A stretch of DNA of 19,840 nucleotides. It comes from Deltaproteobacteria bacterium. GTDB lineage: Bacteria; Desulfobacterota; JAFDIG01. Below the pieces are notes generated by a model. That model made no database searches, was not told where the DNA came from, and saw only the letters and a program-made list of their open reading frames with translations. Made by a program: the position numbers and the translations under genes. Where the stretch lies: contig JAFDIG010000009.1 in assembly GCA_019308145.1 (NCBI GenBank), positions 1 to 19,840 on the forward strand, in the 5' to 3' direction. Below are positions 8,869 through 16,176 of this stretch, piece after piece (within the stretch, counting starts at the first letter, position 1; each line of letters starts with the position of its first letter).

Positions 8869-8888
8869 ATATGTAAAATAAAATATAT
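8869..8888. promoter_or_regulatory. Putative GntR operator at its own promoter
   Basis: The plus strand reads ATATGTA-AAATAAA-ATATAT, with the same outer half-sites and 7-nt spacing as 9039-9058. It covers the -10 and start region of the regulator gene. The sequence is very AT-rich, so the match alone is weak; the position is what supports it. Confidence 0.45.
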
Positions 8889-8908
8889 TATAAATTGATA
8901 GATGTCAA
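8880..8908 (-). promoter_or_regulatory. Promoter of the GntR regulator gene
   Basis: The minus strand has TTGACA (8908-8903), a 17-nt spacer and TATTTT (8885-8880), giving a start near 8873, about 25 bases before the ATG at 8848. The -10 falls inside the putative operator 8869-8888, consistent with autoregulation. Confidence 0.6.
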
Positions 8909-9017
8909 GAAAAATGGATTATCTTTTATTCAATTATAGATATTCTTAATCTAATAACTTTTTATCCTAACCCTGTCACCATCGCTTTAATCTTTTAAAT
9001 AAGGAGAAAAAATTTTC

Positions 9018-9045
9018 TTGACATTTTTGTAAAATGTGATATGTA
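9018..9045 (+). promoter_or_regulatory. Promoter of the plus-strand catabolic operon
   Basis: TTGACA (9018-9023) is a perfect -35 box. After a 16-nt spacer comes TATGTA (9040-9045) as the -10. The predicted start is near 9052, leaving a leader of about 75 bases to the ATG at 9129. The sequence around the -35 (TTTTCTTGACAT) is shared with the promoters at 8034 and 8903. Confidence 0.6.
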
Positions 9046-9058
9046 GTATTTGATATAT
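9039..9058 (+). promoter_or_regulatory. Putative GntR operator at the plus-operon promoter
   Basis: The site reads ATATGTA-GTATTTG-ATATAT and extends to a palindrome with arms GATATGT (9038-9044) and ATATATC (9053-9059). It overlaps the -10 and the predicted start. It is the most symmetric of the three copies. Confidence 0.5.
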
Positions 9059-9128
9059 CTATTTATTATTATATCATAAACAAATTAAATTTTAAAGATA
9101 AAAAAAATACAAAAGGAGGTTGTTAAAT

Positions 9129-9473
9129 ATGCCAAAACCTGAGATTGAATTTATTGATACTGACACAAATTATGAATGGCGACCTGTTAAAGGAGACACA
9201 CTTGGAATCAAAGAAAAGATTTTAAGTTATGATGAAGAGACAGGAGATTACACCCGTTTACTAAAATTCCCACCAGGGATAGAAACAAAAGAGACCTTGC
9301 AACACGATTTTTGGGAAGAGGTTTGGCTCGTTTCAGGAAGTCTCTATGATATAAAAAAGAAAGAGACATATCTCCCAGGTTATTATGCATGTAGGCCACC
9401 TGGAATGATACATGGTCCTTATAGAATCCCTTATGGATGTGTAACCTTTGAAATACGTTATCATAAGAAATAA
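9129..9473 (+). CDS. Small cupin-domain protein
   Basis: The protein is a 114-residue single-domain cupin. I chose the ATG at 9129, eight bases after AAAGGAGGT; an in-frame TTG at 9120 overlaps that RBS. Likely metal ligands are His59 with Glu63/Glu64 (HDFWEEVWLVSGSL, cupin motif 1) and His95 (RPPGMIHGPY, motif 2). The arrangement resembles ChrR-like and DUF4437-like cupins, some of which are metal-dependent lyases or isomerases and some of which act as sensors. It is the first gene of the plus-strand operon, directly behind the regulated promoter, so it belongs to the pathway, but no reaction can be assigned. A hairpin-forming sequence follows it. Fold fairly sure; function open. Confidence 0.8.
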   Translation: MPKPEIEFIDTDTNYEWRPVKGDTLGIKEKILSYDEETGDYTRLLKFPPGIETKETLQHDFWEEVWLVSGSLYDIKKKETYLPGYYACRPPGMIHGPYRIPYGCVTFEIRYHKK

Positions 9474-9478
9474 ATATA

Positions 9479-9517
9479 AAAGGGTTTAAGTAGAAATTAA
9501 TTACTTTTAACCTCTTT
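9479..9517 (+). other. Imperfect hairpin between cupin and DUF2848 genes
   Basis: AAAGGGTTTAAGTA (9479-9492) can pair with TACTTTTAACCTCTTT (9502-9517) with small bulges. It is AT-rich and not followed by a long T-run, so it is more likely an mRNA processing or stability element than a terminator, if it is functional at all. Confidence 0.3.
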
Positions 9518-9548
9518 ATAGGGCAAGAAGCTTTAAGGAGGAAAGGAC

Positions 9549-10250
9549 TTGGAAATATCATTAACTGTGGAAAAAAAGGATCAGATCTTACCATTAAGGT
9601 TTTATTATCAACGTATGGTTAATGCTGGTTATGTAGGGCGGAATCAAGATGAAGTAAGAAAACATATTGAAGAATTAGCAAAAGAGGGTGTTCCTGGACC
9701 AAAAACAATCCCTACTTTATACCCTGTAGTAAGTCGGATGCTCATAACTGATTCAAAGATTGAGGTTTACAGTAATCAGACTTCAGGTGAAGTAGAATAT
9801 GTTCTTCTGGTGAAAAACGAAGAGGAGATTTATGTAGGATTAGGAAGCGACCACACTGATCGCCATCTTGAAAAAACAGATATTCCGCGTGCAAAACAGA
9901 TCTGTCCAAATATTTTAAGCAAAAAGGTTTGGGTGTTAGATGAGATTAAGGATCATTGGGATGATCTCATGATAAGAAGTAAGGTTTGGGATAAAGGTAA
10001 AGAGATTCTATATCAAAAGGGGAGGTTAGGGTTGATTCTTAATGTTGACTCCTTGCTTGATTTTGTTCGCACTAAAATAGGAGAAAGATTAACAGATATC
10101 GTGATTTATTCAGGAACAATCGGAACACTAACAGGAGAACCTATCTTTGGTGAGCGTTTTGAGGCTGAGTTAATAGATAATAACCTTAATAGGCGTCTTG
10201 AGCTTGCTTATGAGATTCGCCCTCTTGATTATCTGAGCATTGATGAATAG
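9549..10250 (+). CDS. DUF2848 family protein, uncharacterised
   Basis: The protein is 233 residues long and starts with TTG at 9549: AAGGAGG lies seven bases upstream and an in-frame TAA at 9534-9536 rules out any earlier start. It matches my memory of the DUF2848 family: VGRNQDEVRKHIEELAKEGVP near the start, TSGEVEYVLL around residue 79, the hallmark GLGSDHTDRHLE (about residues 97-108), and DHWDDL near 135. Asp101, His102, Asp104 and Glu108 form a likely metal or catalytic cluster. There is no signal peptide or membrane segment, so it is cytoplasmic. It lies between the cupin and the nitrilase-like hydrolase, 18 bp before the latter. The family has no established activity that I know of. 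From context it could be a hydrolase or hydratase acting on a ring-opened product; that is inference. Confidence 0.85.
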   Translation: MEISLTVEKKDQILPLRFYYQRMVNAGYVGRNQDEVRKHIEELAKEGVPGPKTIPTLYPVVSRMLITDSKIEVYSNQTSGEVEYVLLVKNEEEIYVGLGSDHTDRHLEKTDIPRAKQICPNILSKKVWVLDEIKDHWDDLMIRSKVWDKGKEILYQKGRLGLILNVDSLLDFVRTKIGERLTDIVIYSGTIGTLTGEPIFGERFEAELIDNNLNRRLELAYEIRPLDYLSIDE

Positions 10251-10268
10251 AAAAAAGGAGAATTAGAA

Positions 10269-11066
10269 ATGCGAGTTGCCTCTATTCAGATGGTTGTATT
10301 TGAAAATGATAAACAAAAAACTCTTGAATATGCAAAGGAAAAGATCCTTCATCTAAAAGGGGTCGATCTTGTTGTACTTCCAGAGCTTTGGAACATTGGA
10401 TTTATGAGTTTTGATCGCTATGTATCAGAAGCAGAAGGTAAGGATGGTCCCACCTTAAAGATGCTTATAGATTTAGCTAAAGAAATCAATGCTTATATAC
10501 ATACAGGTAGTTTTGTTGAGAAAGAAGGAGAGAAATATTATAATTCCAGTTATCTGCTTTCACCAAAAGGAGAGCTTCTTGCCAATTACCGCAAAATACA
10601 TCTATTTGGCTATCAATCCAGAGAAACAGAAATATTAACTCGTGGAGATGAGGTTGTTGTTGTAGATACATCTATAGGGAAGTTTGGAATGGCTACATGC
10701 TATGATCTTCGTTTTCCTGAAATGTTTCGGGCTATGGTAGATAAGGGGGCTGAGATATTTTTGGTCTGTTCTGCCTGGCCTTATCCGAGATTGGAACATT
10801 GGCTCATGCTTAATAGGGTTCGGGCTTTTGAGAATCAATGTTTTCTTGTTTCAGCTGATTCAGTTGGCTCAAATGAAGGAAGTTTGTTTGTGGGACATAG
10901 CATGATTGTAGACCCCTGGGGAGTTATTATGGCAAGTGGTGGAGATGAAGAGGTGATTTTGCAGGTAGAAATAGATTTAAAAAAGGTAAAAGAGGCCAGA
11001 CTTAAATTCCCTGCTTTGGCAGATCGTTTGTACTGGCTGAATCCAAAAATAGAGGGCAAAGGTTAA
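10269..11066 (+). CDS. Carbon-nitrogen hydrolase (nitrilase superfamily), probable amidase
   Basis: This 265-residue cytoplasmic enzyme has the complete nitrilase-superfamily catalytic triad: Glu39 (VVLPELWNIG), Lys109 (YRKIHLFG) and Cys144 (MATCYDLRFPE). The superfamily hydrolyses amides, N-carbamoyl groups or nitriles through a cysteine thioester. The length and the TCYDLRFPE motif fit the omega-amidase/N-carbamoyl hydrolase side rather than true nitrilases. The start ATG is preceded by AAGGAG. It lies between DUF2848 and the PreA-like reductase. In pyrimidine catabolism a related enzyme (beta-ureidopropionase) works downstream of dihydropyrimidine dehydrogenase, which suggests a comparable reduce-then-hydrolyse sequence here. 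However, no dihydropyrimidinase is present in the window. Superfamily very sure; substrate unknown. Confidence 0.92.
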   Translation: MRVASIQMVVFENDKQKTLEYAKEKILHLKGVDLVVLPELWNIGFMSFDRYVSEAEGKDGPTLKMLIDLAKEINAYIHTGSFVEKEGEKYYNSSYLLSPKGELLANYRKIHLFGYQSRETEILTRGDEVVVVDTSIGKFGMATCYDLRFPEMFRAMVDKGAEIFLVCSAWPYPRLEHWLMLNRVRAFENQCFLVSADSVGSNEGSLFVGHSMIVDPWGVIMASGGDEEVILQVEIDLKKVKEARLKFPALADRLYWLNPKIEGKG

Positions 11067-11116
11067 TTAATTCGCACTTTATATATAATTTTTTATGCTA
11101 ATTAAGGAGGTACAGA

Positions 11117-12316
11117 GTGGCGAATCTTGAAATAAATTTTTGTGGCGTGGATTTTAAAAACCCAGTAGTAGCTGCTTCGGCTGAACCAACAGCCAATTAT
11201 AAAAATATGGAAAGGGTTATAGAGACAGGAGCAGGTGGGTTGGTGGTCAAGACAATGACTGATTCTGAAGCCATGATGAAGCTATCTCATCAGACACGCT
11301 GGAGATATCTGGATGAAAAACATCAAGTCTGCCATGGAAAGATTCCAAGGCTTTTTACGTTCTACGGTAGGACAGGACTGGAAGAACGGCCACCAAATGA
11401 ATGGGCTAAGGATGTTACTAAGATCAGGAAGCTTGGTGATAAAGAAGGCTGTATAATTATCGGAAGTATTGGTGGTACAACAGTTGAAAGTTGGGTTAAT
11501 CTGGCAAGGATAATGGAAGATACAGGTGTTAGGATGATGGAGTTAAACTTTGGATGTCCACACCCTTCACAAATGGAAGGTACAAAAACTGGTATGGTTA
11601 CAGGTCAAGATAAATTGCTTGGCTATGAAATAGTAAAATCTGTCAGAGAAGCTGTTTCAATTCCTATCATTATAAAGCTTACACCTCAAGTTGTTGATGT
11701 GGTGGAGATGGCAAAAGCAGTTCATGAGGCTGGTGCTGATGCTGTAACATTAATAAACCGATTTGTAGGCTTTTTAGTTAATCCTGAGACAGGTAAACCT
11801 ATTATCCTTGGCGCTGCAGGTGTTGGAGGACCGTGGGTTAAGCCTTTAACACTCCGCTGGATCTATGAGGTCTATAATAAATTGTCAATCCCAATAAGTG
11901 GTACCAATGGTCCATATGATGCTAAAGATGTAGTTGAGTTTATGATGGCAGGTGCAACAACAGTGCAAATGTGCTCAGTAGTAATGGCAAAAGGTTACAG
12001 GTGGCTGAGTAAAACAATCAAAGGTTTGGATGATTTCTTAGATAGTCATGGATATAGCTTTGCTAAAGATATCATCGGCATTGCAGCAAAAAGTGCTTTA
12101 ACCTATGCCCAAATGGCAGAGCTTCCAAAAGAGAGAGCAAAGATCAATGAGGATCTTTGTACTCTCTGCAAAAAATGTATCAATTCTTGCTTTTACAATG
12201 CTCTCTCAATTGAAGATGACAAGATTGTTGTAGGAGATTGCTGGGGTTGTGGTATCTGTTCATGTGTTTGTCCAGAAGGTGCTATAAGAATGGAAGGTGG
12301 CCCTGTAAATGAGTAG
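11117..12316 (+). CDS. PreA-like flavoprotein reductase with C-terminal 2x[4Fe-4S] (dihydropyrimidine dehydrogenase/dihydroorotate dehydrogenase family)
   Basis: The 399-residue protein starts at GTG 11117, six bases after AAGGAGG. Residues 1-330 form a dihydroorotate-dehydrogenase-like FMN barrel (NFCGVDFKNPVVAAS, MELNFGCPHP at 141-150, IIIKLTP). The C terminus holds two 4Fe-4S motifs: Cys348/351/354/358 and Cys375/378/381/385. This is the layout of PreA, the subunit of dihydropyrimidine dehydrogenase that reduces the ring C=C bond. Two things differ. In my recalled alignment the active-site cysteine of pig DPD (Cys671, in LACGQD) falls on Thr162 (MVTGQD). And no PreT-like NAD(P)H subunit is adjacent, so electrons would come from ferredoxin or another partner. 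It may therefore reduce a ring other than uracil/thymine, perhaps the product of the molybdenum hydroxylases. Family sure; reaction inferred. Confidence 0.88.
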   Translation: MANLEINFCGVDFKNPVVAASAEPTANYKNMERVIETGAGGLVVKTMTDSEAMMKLSHQTRWRYLDEKHQVCHGKIPRLFTFYGRTGLEERPPNEWAKDVTKIRKLGDKEGCIIIGSIGGTTVESWVNLARIMEDTGVRMMELNFGCPHPSQMEGTKTGMVTGQDKLLGYEIVKSVREAVSIPIIIKLTPQVVDVVEMAKAVHEAGADAVTLINRFVGFLVNPETGKPIILGAAGVGGPWVKPLTLRWIYEVYNKLSIPISGTNGPYDAKDVVEFMMAGATTVQMCSVVMAKGYRWLSKTIKGLDDFLDSHGYSFAKDIIGIAAKSALTYAQMAELPKERAKINEDLCTLCKKCINSCFYNALSIEDDKIVVGDCWGCGICSCVCPEGAIRMEGGPVNE

Positions 12317-12365
12317 ATTTTAGAAAGTTTTGTGAAAAAAGATATAAAATATATCGAGGTAATCA

Positions 12366-14681
12366 ATGTATCAAGATTACTTAGGAGAAGTTAAAAAACT
12401 ATTGCATGGCAAGGATTATAAGGTTGTTGGTAAGAATGTTATAAGAGTTGATGCTATAGAAAAAGTAACAGGAAGGGCAAAGTATACAACAGATTTTATT
12501 ATAGAAAATGCTTTGATAGTACGAGCGGTTAGAAGTCCATACCCTCATGCCTTAATAAAAAAGATTAATAAAAAGCCTGCCTTTAAAATCCCAGGGGTTG
12601 TAGCTGTAATAATTGGTGATGATATCCCTGGTGAAAATCAATGTGGCTATTATTTAGATGACCAGCCTTTAATTGCTACTGATAAGGTAAGATATATTGG
12701 GGATATAGTGGCTTTAGTGGTGGCAAAGGATAAAGAGTCGGCATGGGCTGGAGCAGATGCAGTAGAGGTTAAGTATGAAGAGCTTCCAGCAGTTTTTGAC
12801 CCAAAAGAAGCGTTAAAAGGGGATTTTAAGATCCATAATAGGAAATCACCTGGGGATGTTAAGGTGATAAAAGGGGATGTTGAGCAAGCCTTTAAAGAAT
12901 GTGATGTAATAGTTGAAAATATCTATAAGCCTGGTTCACAAGATCATGCTTATCTTGAGACAGAAGCAGCAATTGCAATTCCTGAGGCCCAGGATGGGAT
13001 TTTAGTGATAAGCACAAACCAAGGACCATTTAGAACTCGTAATGCTGTTGCACGTGTTCTTGGTAAGCCTCAGTCACAAGTCAGAGTTATTACCCCTTAT
13101 ATTGGTGGTGGTTTTGGTGGAAAAGACACTTATGGTCCGATCATCTCCAGTTTAGCTGCTGTGGCAGCAGAAATTACCAGACAACCTGCTATGATTGTAC
13201 ATACCCGATATGATTCCTTTGTTTATCACTTTAAGCGTTGCCCATTTGAGATCAGATTTAAATCTGGAGCTACAAAGGATGGTAAACTTAAAGCAATTGA
13301 AGTGGACTATTTATGTGATTGCGGAGGTTATGCTGCACATGTAATCGGGTTATTAAAAAGAGCTGCCTATCATTCAACAGGGGTATATGAAATACCTAAT
13401 TGTAATGTGCAAGGTATTGCTGTTTATACTAATAATTTGCCAGTCGCAGCTTTTAATGGATTTGGAAATCCTCAAATGCTCTTTGCTGTGGAATCACAGA
13501 TGGATTTATTAGCTGAAAAGCTGAATATAGATCCTGTAGAGTTTAGATTGAAAAATGCCTTAGTTCCAGGATCAAGAACTGGTACAAACCAGTTGTTAGA
13601 CCATTCTGTTGGGATAAAGGAATTGATTAGCAAAGTGGCTAAAAAAGCTGATTGGGTTAAAAAGAGGTCAAAACAAAAAAGATGGCAATCTGAAACAAAG
13701 AAAAGAGGGATTGGTATAGGTTGTAGTTGGCATGGTTGTGGCACAACAGGTTTTAAACATGATTGGGCAGGTGCATCTGTTATCCTTAATCCTGATGGAA
13801 GTGTTACTTATTCAACAGGAATAGTGGAAATAGGTCAGGGAACTATTACTTCTCATGCTATGATGGTAGCAGAAACTTTGGGCATTCCTTACGAATGGGT
13901 TAAGGTAGAATTAAATGATACAAGTCGTATGCCTGATAGTGGCGAAACTCACGCTCAACGAGGTGCTTTTATTGGAGGAACAGCTGCTGTAGATGCTGCA
14001 TTAAAACTTAGGAAAAAACTAAATAAATTGGCATCAGAAATATTAAAATGCGATGAAGATGAGATCACCATAGAAGATGGTATAGCATATAGCCTTAATG
14101 ATGCATCTAAAAAGATTTCCTTTAATGATTTAGTAAGAGAGATGTATCAAAGAGGTATTAGTCCAGCAGAATATGGTTTTATTAAGGCGCGCAGAGGATA
14201 TCCTGACCCTGATACTGGGCAAGGCGACCCATACGCAGCTTATACCTTTGGTTGCACAATAGCTGAGGTAGAGATAGATATTGAAACAGGAGAAGTGAAC
14301 GTTTTAAGATTATATCCAGGTGTTGCTGCTGGCAAGATCTTACAGCCTGATGTTGTGAGAGGACAGATAAATGGATGTGCTATGTTGGGTTTGGGATACT
14401 CTTTAACAGAAGTAGTAGAGAGAGAGAACGGGAAGATGGTAAATCCTTCGTTTACTGATTATCTGATACCTACAATTATGGATAAACCTGAGATTGCAGA
14501 ATTTATTTCTGTAGAAGATGAATATAAATACTCAGGATATGGAGCAAAAGGTGTTGGAGAGATTGCTTTTATAGCAACCCCACTGGCAGTAGCAAATGCA
14601 GTTTATGATGCGATAGGCGTTAGGTTTTATGACCTGCCTATCAGTGCAGAAAAGGTTTATTTTGCACTAAAGAGGAAATGA
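12366..14681 (+). CDS. Molybdenum hydroxylase large (Moco-binding) subunit C
   Basis: The protein has 771 residues. Hammerhead domain: IEKVTGRAKYTTDF, SPYPHALI. Moco motifs: GSQDHAYLET, GGGFGGKD (Phe250, Asp254), AAFNGFGNPQ, GIVEIGQGT (Gln491), catalytic Glu732 in KGVGEI. It differs from the two minus-strand large subunits: it keeps the Gln of the QxHxYLE loop, has Asp where bovine XO has Glu802, and has Asn364 where XO has Arg880, a residue kept in both paralogs. That combination argues for a substrate other than xanthine and different from theirs. The FAD gene follows after three bases, so this is the catalytic subunit of a second complete hydroxylase. The ATG at 12366 follows GAGGT. The N-terminal 18 residues are an extra charged leader without signal-peptide features. 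Confidence 0.93.
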   Translation: MYQDYLGEVKKLLHGKDYKVVGKNVIRVDAIEKVTGRAKYTTDFIIENALIVRAVRSPYPHALIKKINKKPAFKIPGVVAVIIGDDIPGENQCGYYLDDQPLIATDKVRYIGDIVALVVAKDKESAWAGADAVEVKYEELPAVFDPKEALKGDFKIHNRKSPGDVKVIKGDVEQAFKECDVIVENIYKPGSQDHAYLETEAAIAIPEAQDGILVISTNQGPFRTRNAVARVLGKPQSQVRVITPYIGGGFGGKDTYGPIISSLAAVAAEITRQPAMIVHTRYDSFVYHFKRCPFEIRFKSGATKDGKLKAIEVDYLCDCGGYAAHVIGLLKRAAYHSTGVYEIPNCNVQGIAVYTNNLPVAAFNGFGNPQMLFAVESQMDLLAEKLNIDPVEFRLKNALVPGSRTGTNQLLDHSVGIKELISKVAKKADWVKKRSKQKRWQSETKKRGIGIGCSWHGCGTTGFKHDWAGASVILNPDGSVTYSTGIVEIGQGTITSHAMMVAETLGIPYEWVKVELNDTSRMPDSGETHAQRGAFIGGTAAVDAALKLRKKLNKLASEILKCDEDEITIEDGIAYSLNDASKKISFNDLVREMYQRGISPAEYGFIKARRGYPDPDTGQGDPYAAYTFGCTIAEVEIDIETGEVNVLRLYPGVAAGKILQPDVVRGQINGCAMLGLGYSLTEVVERENGKMVNPSFTDYLIPTIMDKPEIAEFISVEDEYKYSGYGAKGVGEIAFIATPLAVANAVYDAIGVRFYDLPISAEKVYFALKRK

Positions 14682-14684
14682 TAT

Positions 14685-15566
14685 ATGGAAGAAGAGATAA
14701 GGCCATTGCCAAAATTCGATTATTTCTCTCCTCACTCATTACACGATTTGAGTACCCTTTTAAAACAGTTAAAGGGTGGGATAAGCTTTCTTGCGGGTGG
14801 AACAGATCTGCTTGTGAATATGAAGAAGAGGATAACGATTCCAAAAGTAATAATTGATATAAATAGGATTCAAGAATTATCATTTATAGAAAAGAGATCA
14901 AATAATATTCATGTTGGCTCTGTAACAAGATTAAATAATCTGATAGAGTCCTCAATTGTTCAAGAAAATGTTCCTTTATTAACAGAAGCAATCCGATTTT
15001 TGGCTTCTCACCCAATTAGAAATAGAGCCACTATAGGGGGGAATCTTTGCACTGCTTCCCCTGCAGCTGATGCTGCTCCACCACTTCTTGCTCTTAATGC
15101 ATCGGTTAAACTAAAAAGCCCAGATGATGAGAAAATTGTTCCGCTTTCAGAATTTTTTGTTGGCCCAAGGCAAACAGTAAGAAAGCATAATGAGATTCTG
15201 ACAGAAATTATAATTCCTTGCGAGAAAGGTTCTAATGCTTTTATGAAACTTGGAAGGAGGAGAGGTTTTACATTATCTGTTGTTTCAGTTGCTGCTTTTG
15301 GAATAATAAAGGGGGATAAATTTGAAGATATAAGAATTGCCCTTGGAGGTGTAGCTCCAACACCTATACGTGCTTATAAGATTGAAGAGATGTTAAAAGG
15401 AGTGGAAGTTAGTGATAGATCAATTGAGAAAGCTGCAGAAATCGCAAAAAGTATTTCTAAACCATCAAAAAGGGCAAAAAGGGCATCAGTAGAATATAGA
15501 GAAGCGATGGCAAGAGTTTTAACAAAAAGGGTTTTAATGAAGATAGCTTTTGAGGAAAGAGGATGA
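14685..15566 (+). CDS. Molybdenum hydroxylase FAD-binding subunit (plus-strand operon)
   Basis: This 293-residue subunit has AGGTDLLVNMK (residues 37-47) and ATIGGNLCTASPAAD (115-129) for FAD binding, and GGVAPTPIRA in the C-terminal domain. It starts three bases after the large subunit C stop and overlaps the 2Fe-2S gene by four bases (ATGA), so the three subunits are translationally coupled in the order large, FAD, 2Fe-2S. This order is the reverse of the minus-strand operon (FAD, 2Fe-2S, large). The two sets are therefore probably old paralogs rather than a recent local duplication. It passes electrons from the 2Fe-2S clusters to an undetermined acceptor. No extra cysteine cluster is present. 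Confidence 0.95.
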   Translation: MEEEIRPLPKFDYFSPHSLHDLSTLLKQLKGGISFLAGGTDLLVNMKKRITIPKVIIDINRIQELSFIEKRSNNIHVGSVTRLNNLIESSIVQENVPLLTEAIRFLASHPIRNRATIGGNLCTASPAADAAPPLLALNASVKLKSPDDEKIVPLSEFFVGPRQTVRKHNEILTEIIIPCEKGSNAFMKLGRRRGFTLSVVSVAAFGIIKGDKFEDIRIALGGVAPTPIRAYKIEEMLKGVEVSDRSIEKAAEIAKSISKPSKRAKRASVEYREAMARVLTKRVLMKIAFEERG

Positions 15567-16027
15567 AAATTAAATTTCAACTAAATGGTCAACCAGTGGA
15601 AGCAGAAGCACCGATAGATGAGACATTGCTTGATTTTTTGAGAAACCGATTAAGGATAACAAGCGTAAAGAAAGGATGTGATTTAGGCGAATGTGGAACA
15701 TGTACAGTTCTTTTAAATGGAAAACCTGTAAGATCATGTCTTCTTCTAGCGGTGCAAATAGATGGTGAGGATGTTACAACTATAGAAGGCTTATCTAAAG
15801 ATGATAACTTAAACCCTATACAAGAAGCTTTTGTTAAGGAGTATGGATTTCAGTGTGGTTTTTGTACACCTGGAATGATACTTACCACCAAGGCTTTACT
15901 TGATAAGAATCCAGATCCATCTATCGAAGATATAAAAATAGCCTTTGAAGGGAATTTGTGTAGATGCACTGGTTATGATCAAATAATAGAATCTGTATTA
16001 AGAGCAGCAAAGTTAATCAAGAGGTAA
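15563..16027 (+). CDS. Molybdenum hydroxylase 2Fe-2S subunit (plus-strand operon)
   Basis: The 154-residue protein has all eight cluster cysteines: Cys39, Cys44, Cys47 and Cys59 for the ferredoxin-like cluster (GCDLGECGTC), and Cys98, Cys101, Cys133 and Cys135 for the helical one (QCGFCTPGM, NLCRCTGY). Its ATG overlaps the stop of the FAD gene (ATGA). It completes the second hydroxylase. A 149-bp gap then separates it from the TRAP transporter genes. It is similar in length and motifs to the gene at 6590, but many of the intervening residues differ. No odd features. Confidence 0.96.
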   Translation: MKIKFQLNGQPVEAEAPIDETLLDFLRNRLRITSVKKGCDLGECGTCTVLLNGKPVRSCLLLAVQIDGEDVTTIEGLSKDDNLNPIQEAFVKEYGFQCGFCTPGMILTTKALLDKNPDPSIEDIKIAFEGNLCRCTGYDQIIESVLRAAKLIKR

Positions 16028-16176
16028 AATCTTAAACCCTTTTTGTTAATCACCAAAAAAGGATAAGGAGGTGAGGCAAGGTTAAAAATAAAAATTAAAA
16101 GAAAGAAGGTGAGCTTAAAACAAGGGGAATTAAATCATTATTATAAAAAGAGAAAAAATTTTGGGGGGAGAAGAAT
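16028..16176 (+). other. Leader region of dctP without a gene
   Basis: The gap holds a weak stem, CCTTTTTG (16038-16045) against CAAAAAAGG (16054-16062), without a following T-run. An RBS-like AAGGAGGTG lies at about 16066, but the GTG there reaches a stop after four codons. The A-rich purine tract before dctP could help ribosome loading. I see no convincing separate promoter. Confidence 0.3.

Noticed and set aside
16063..16085. Small gene after the strong AAGGAGGTG sequence before dctP
   Set aside because: The GTG frame ends after four codons, and no other start is well placed.
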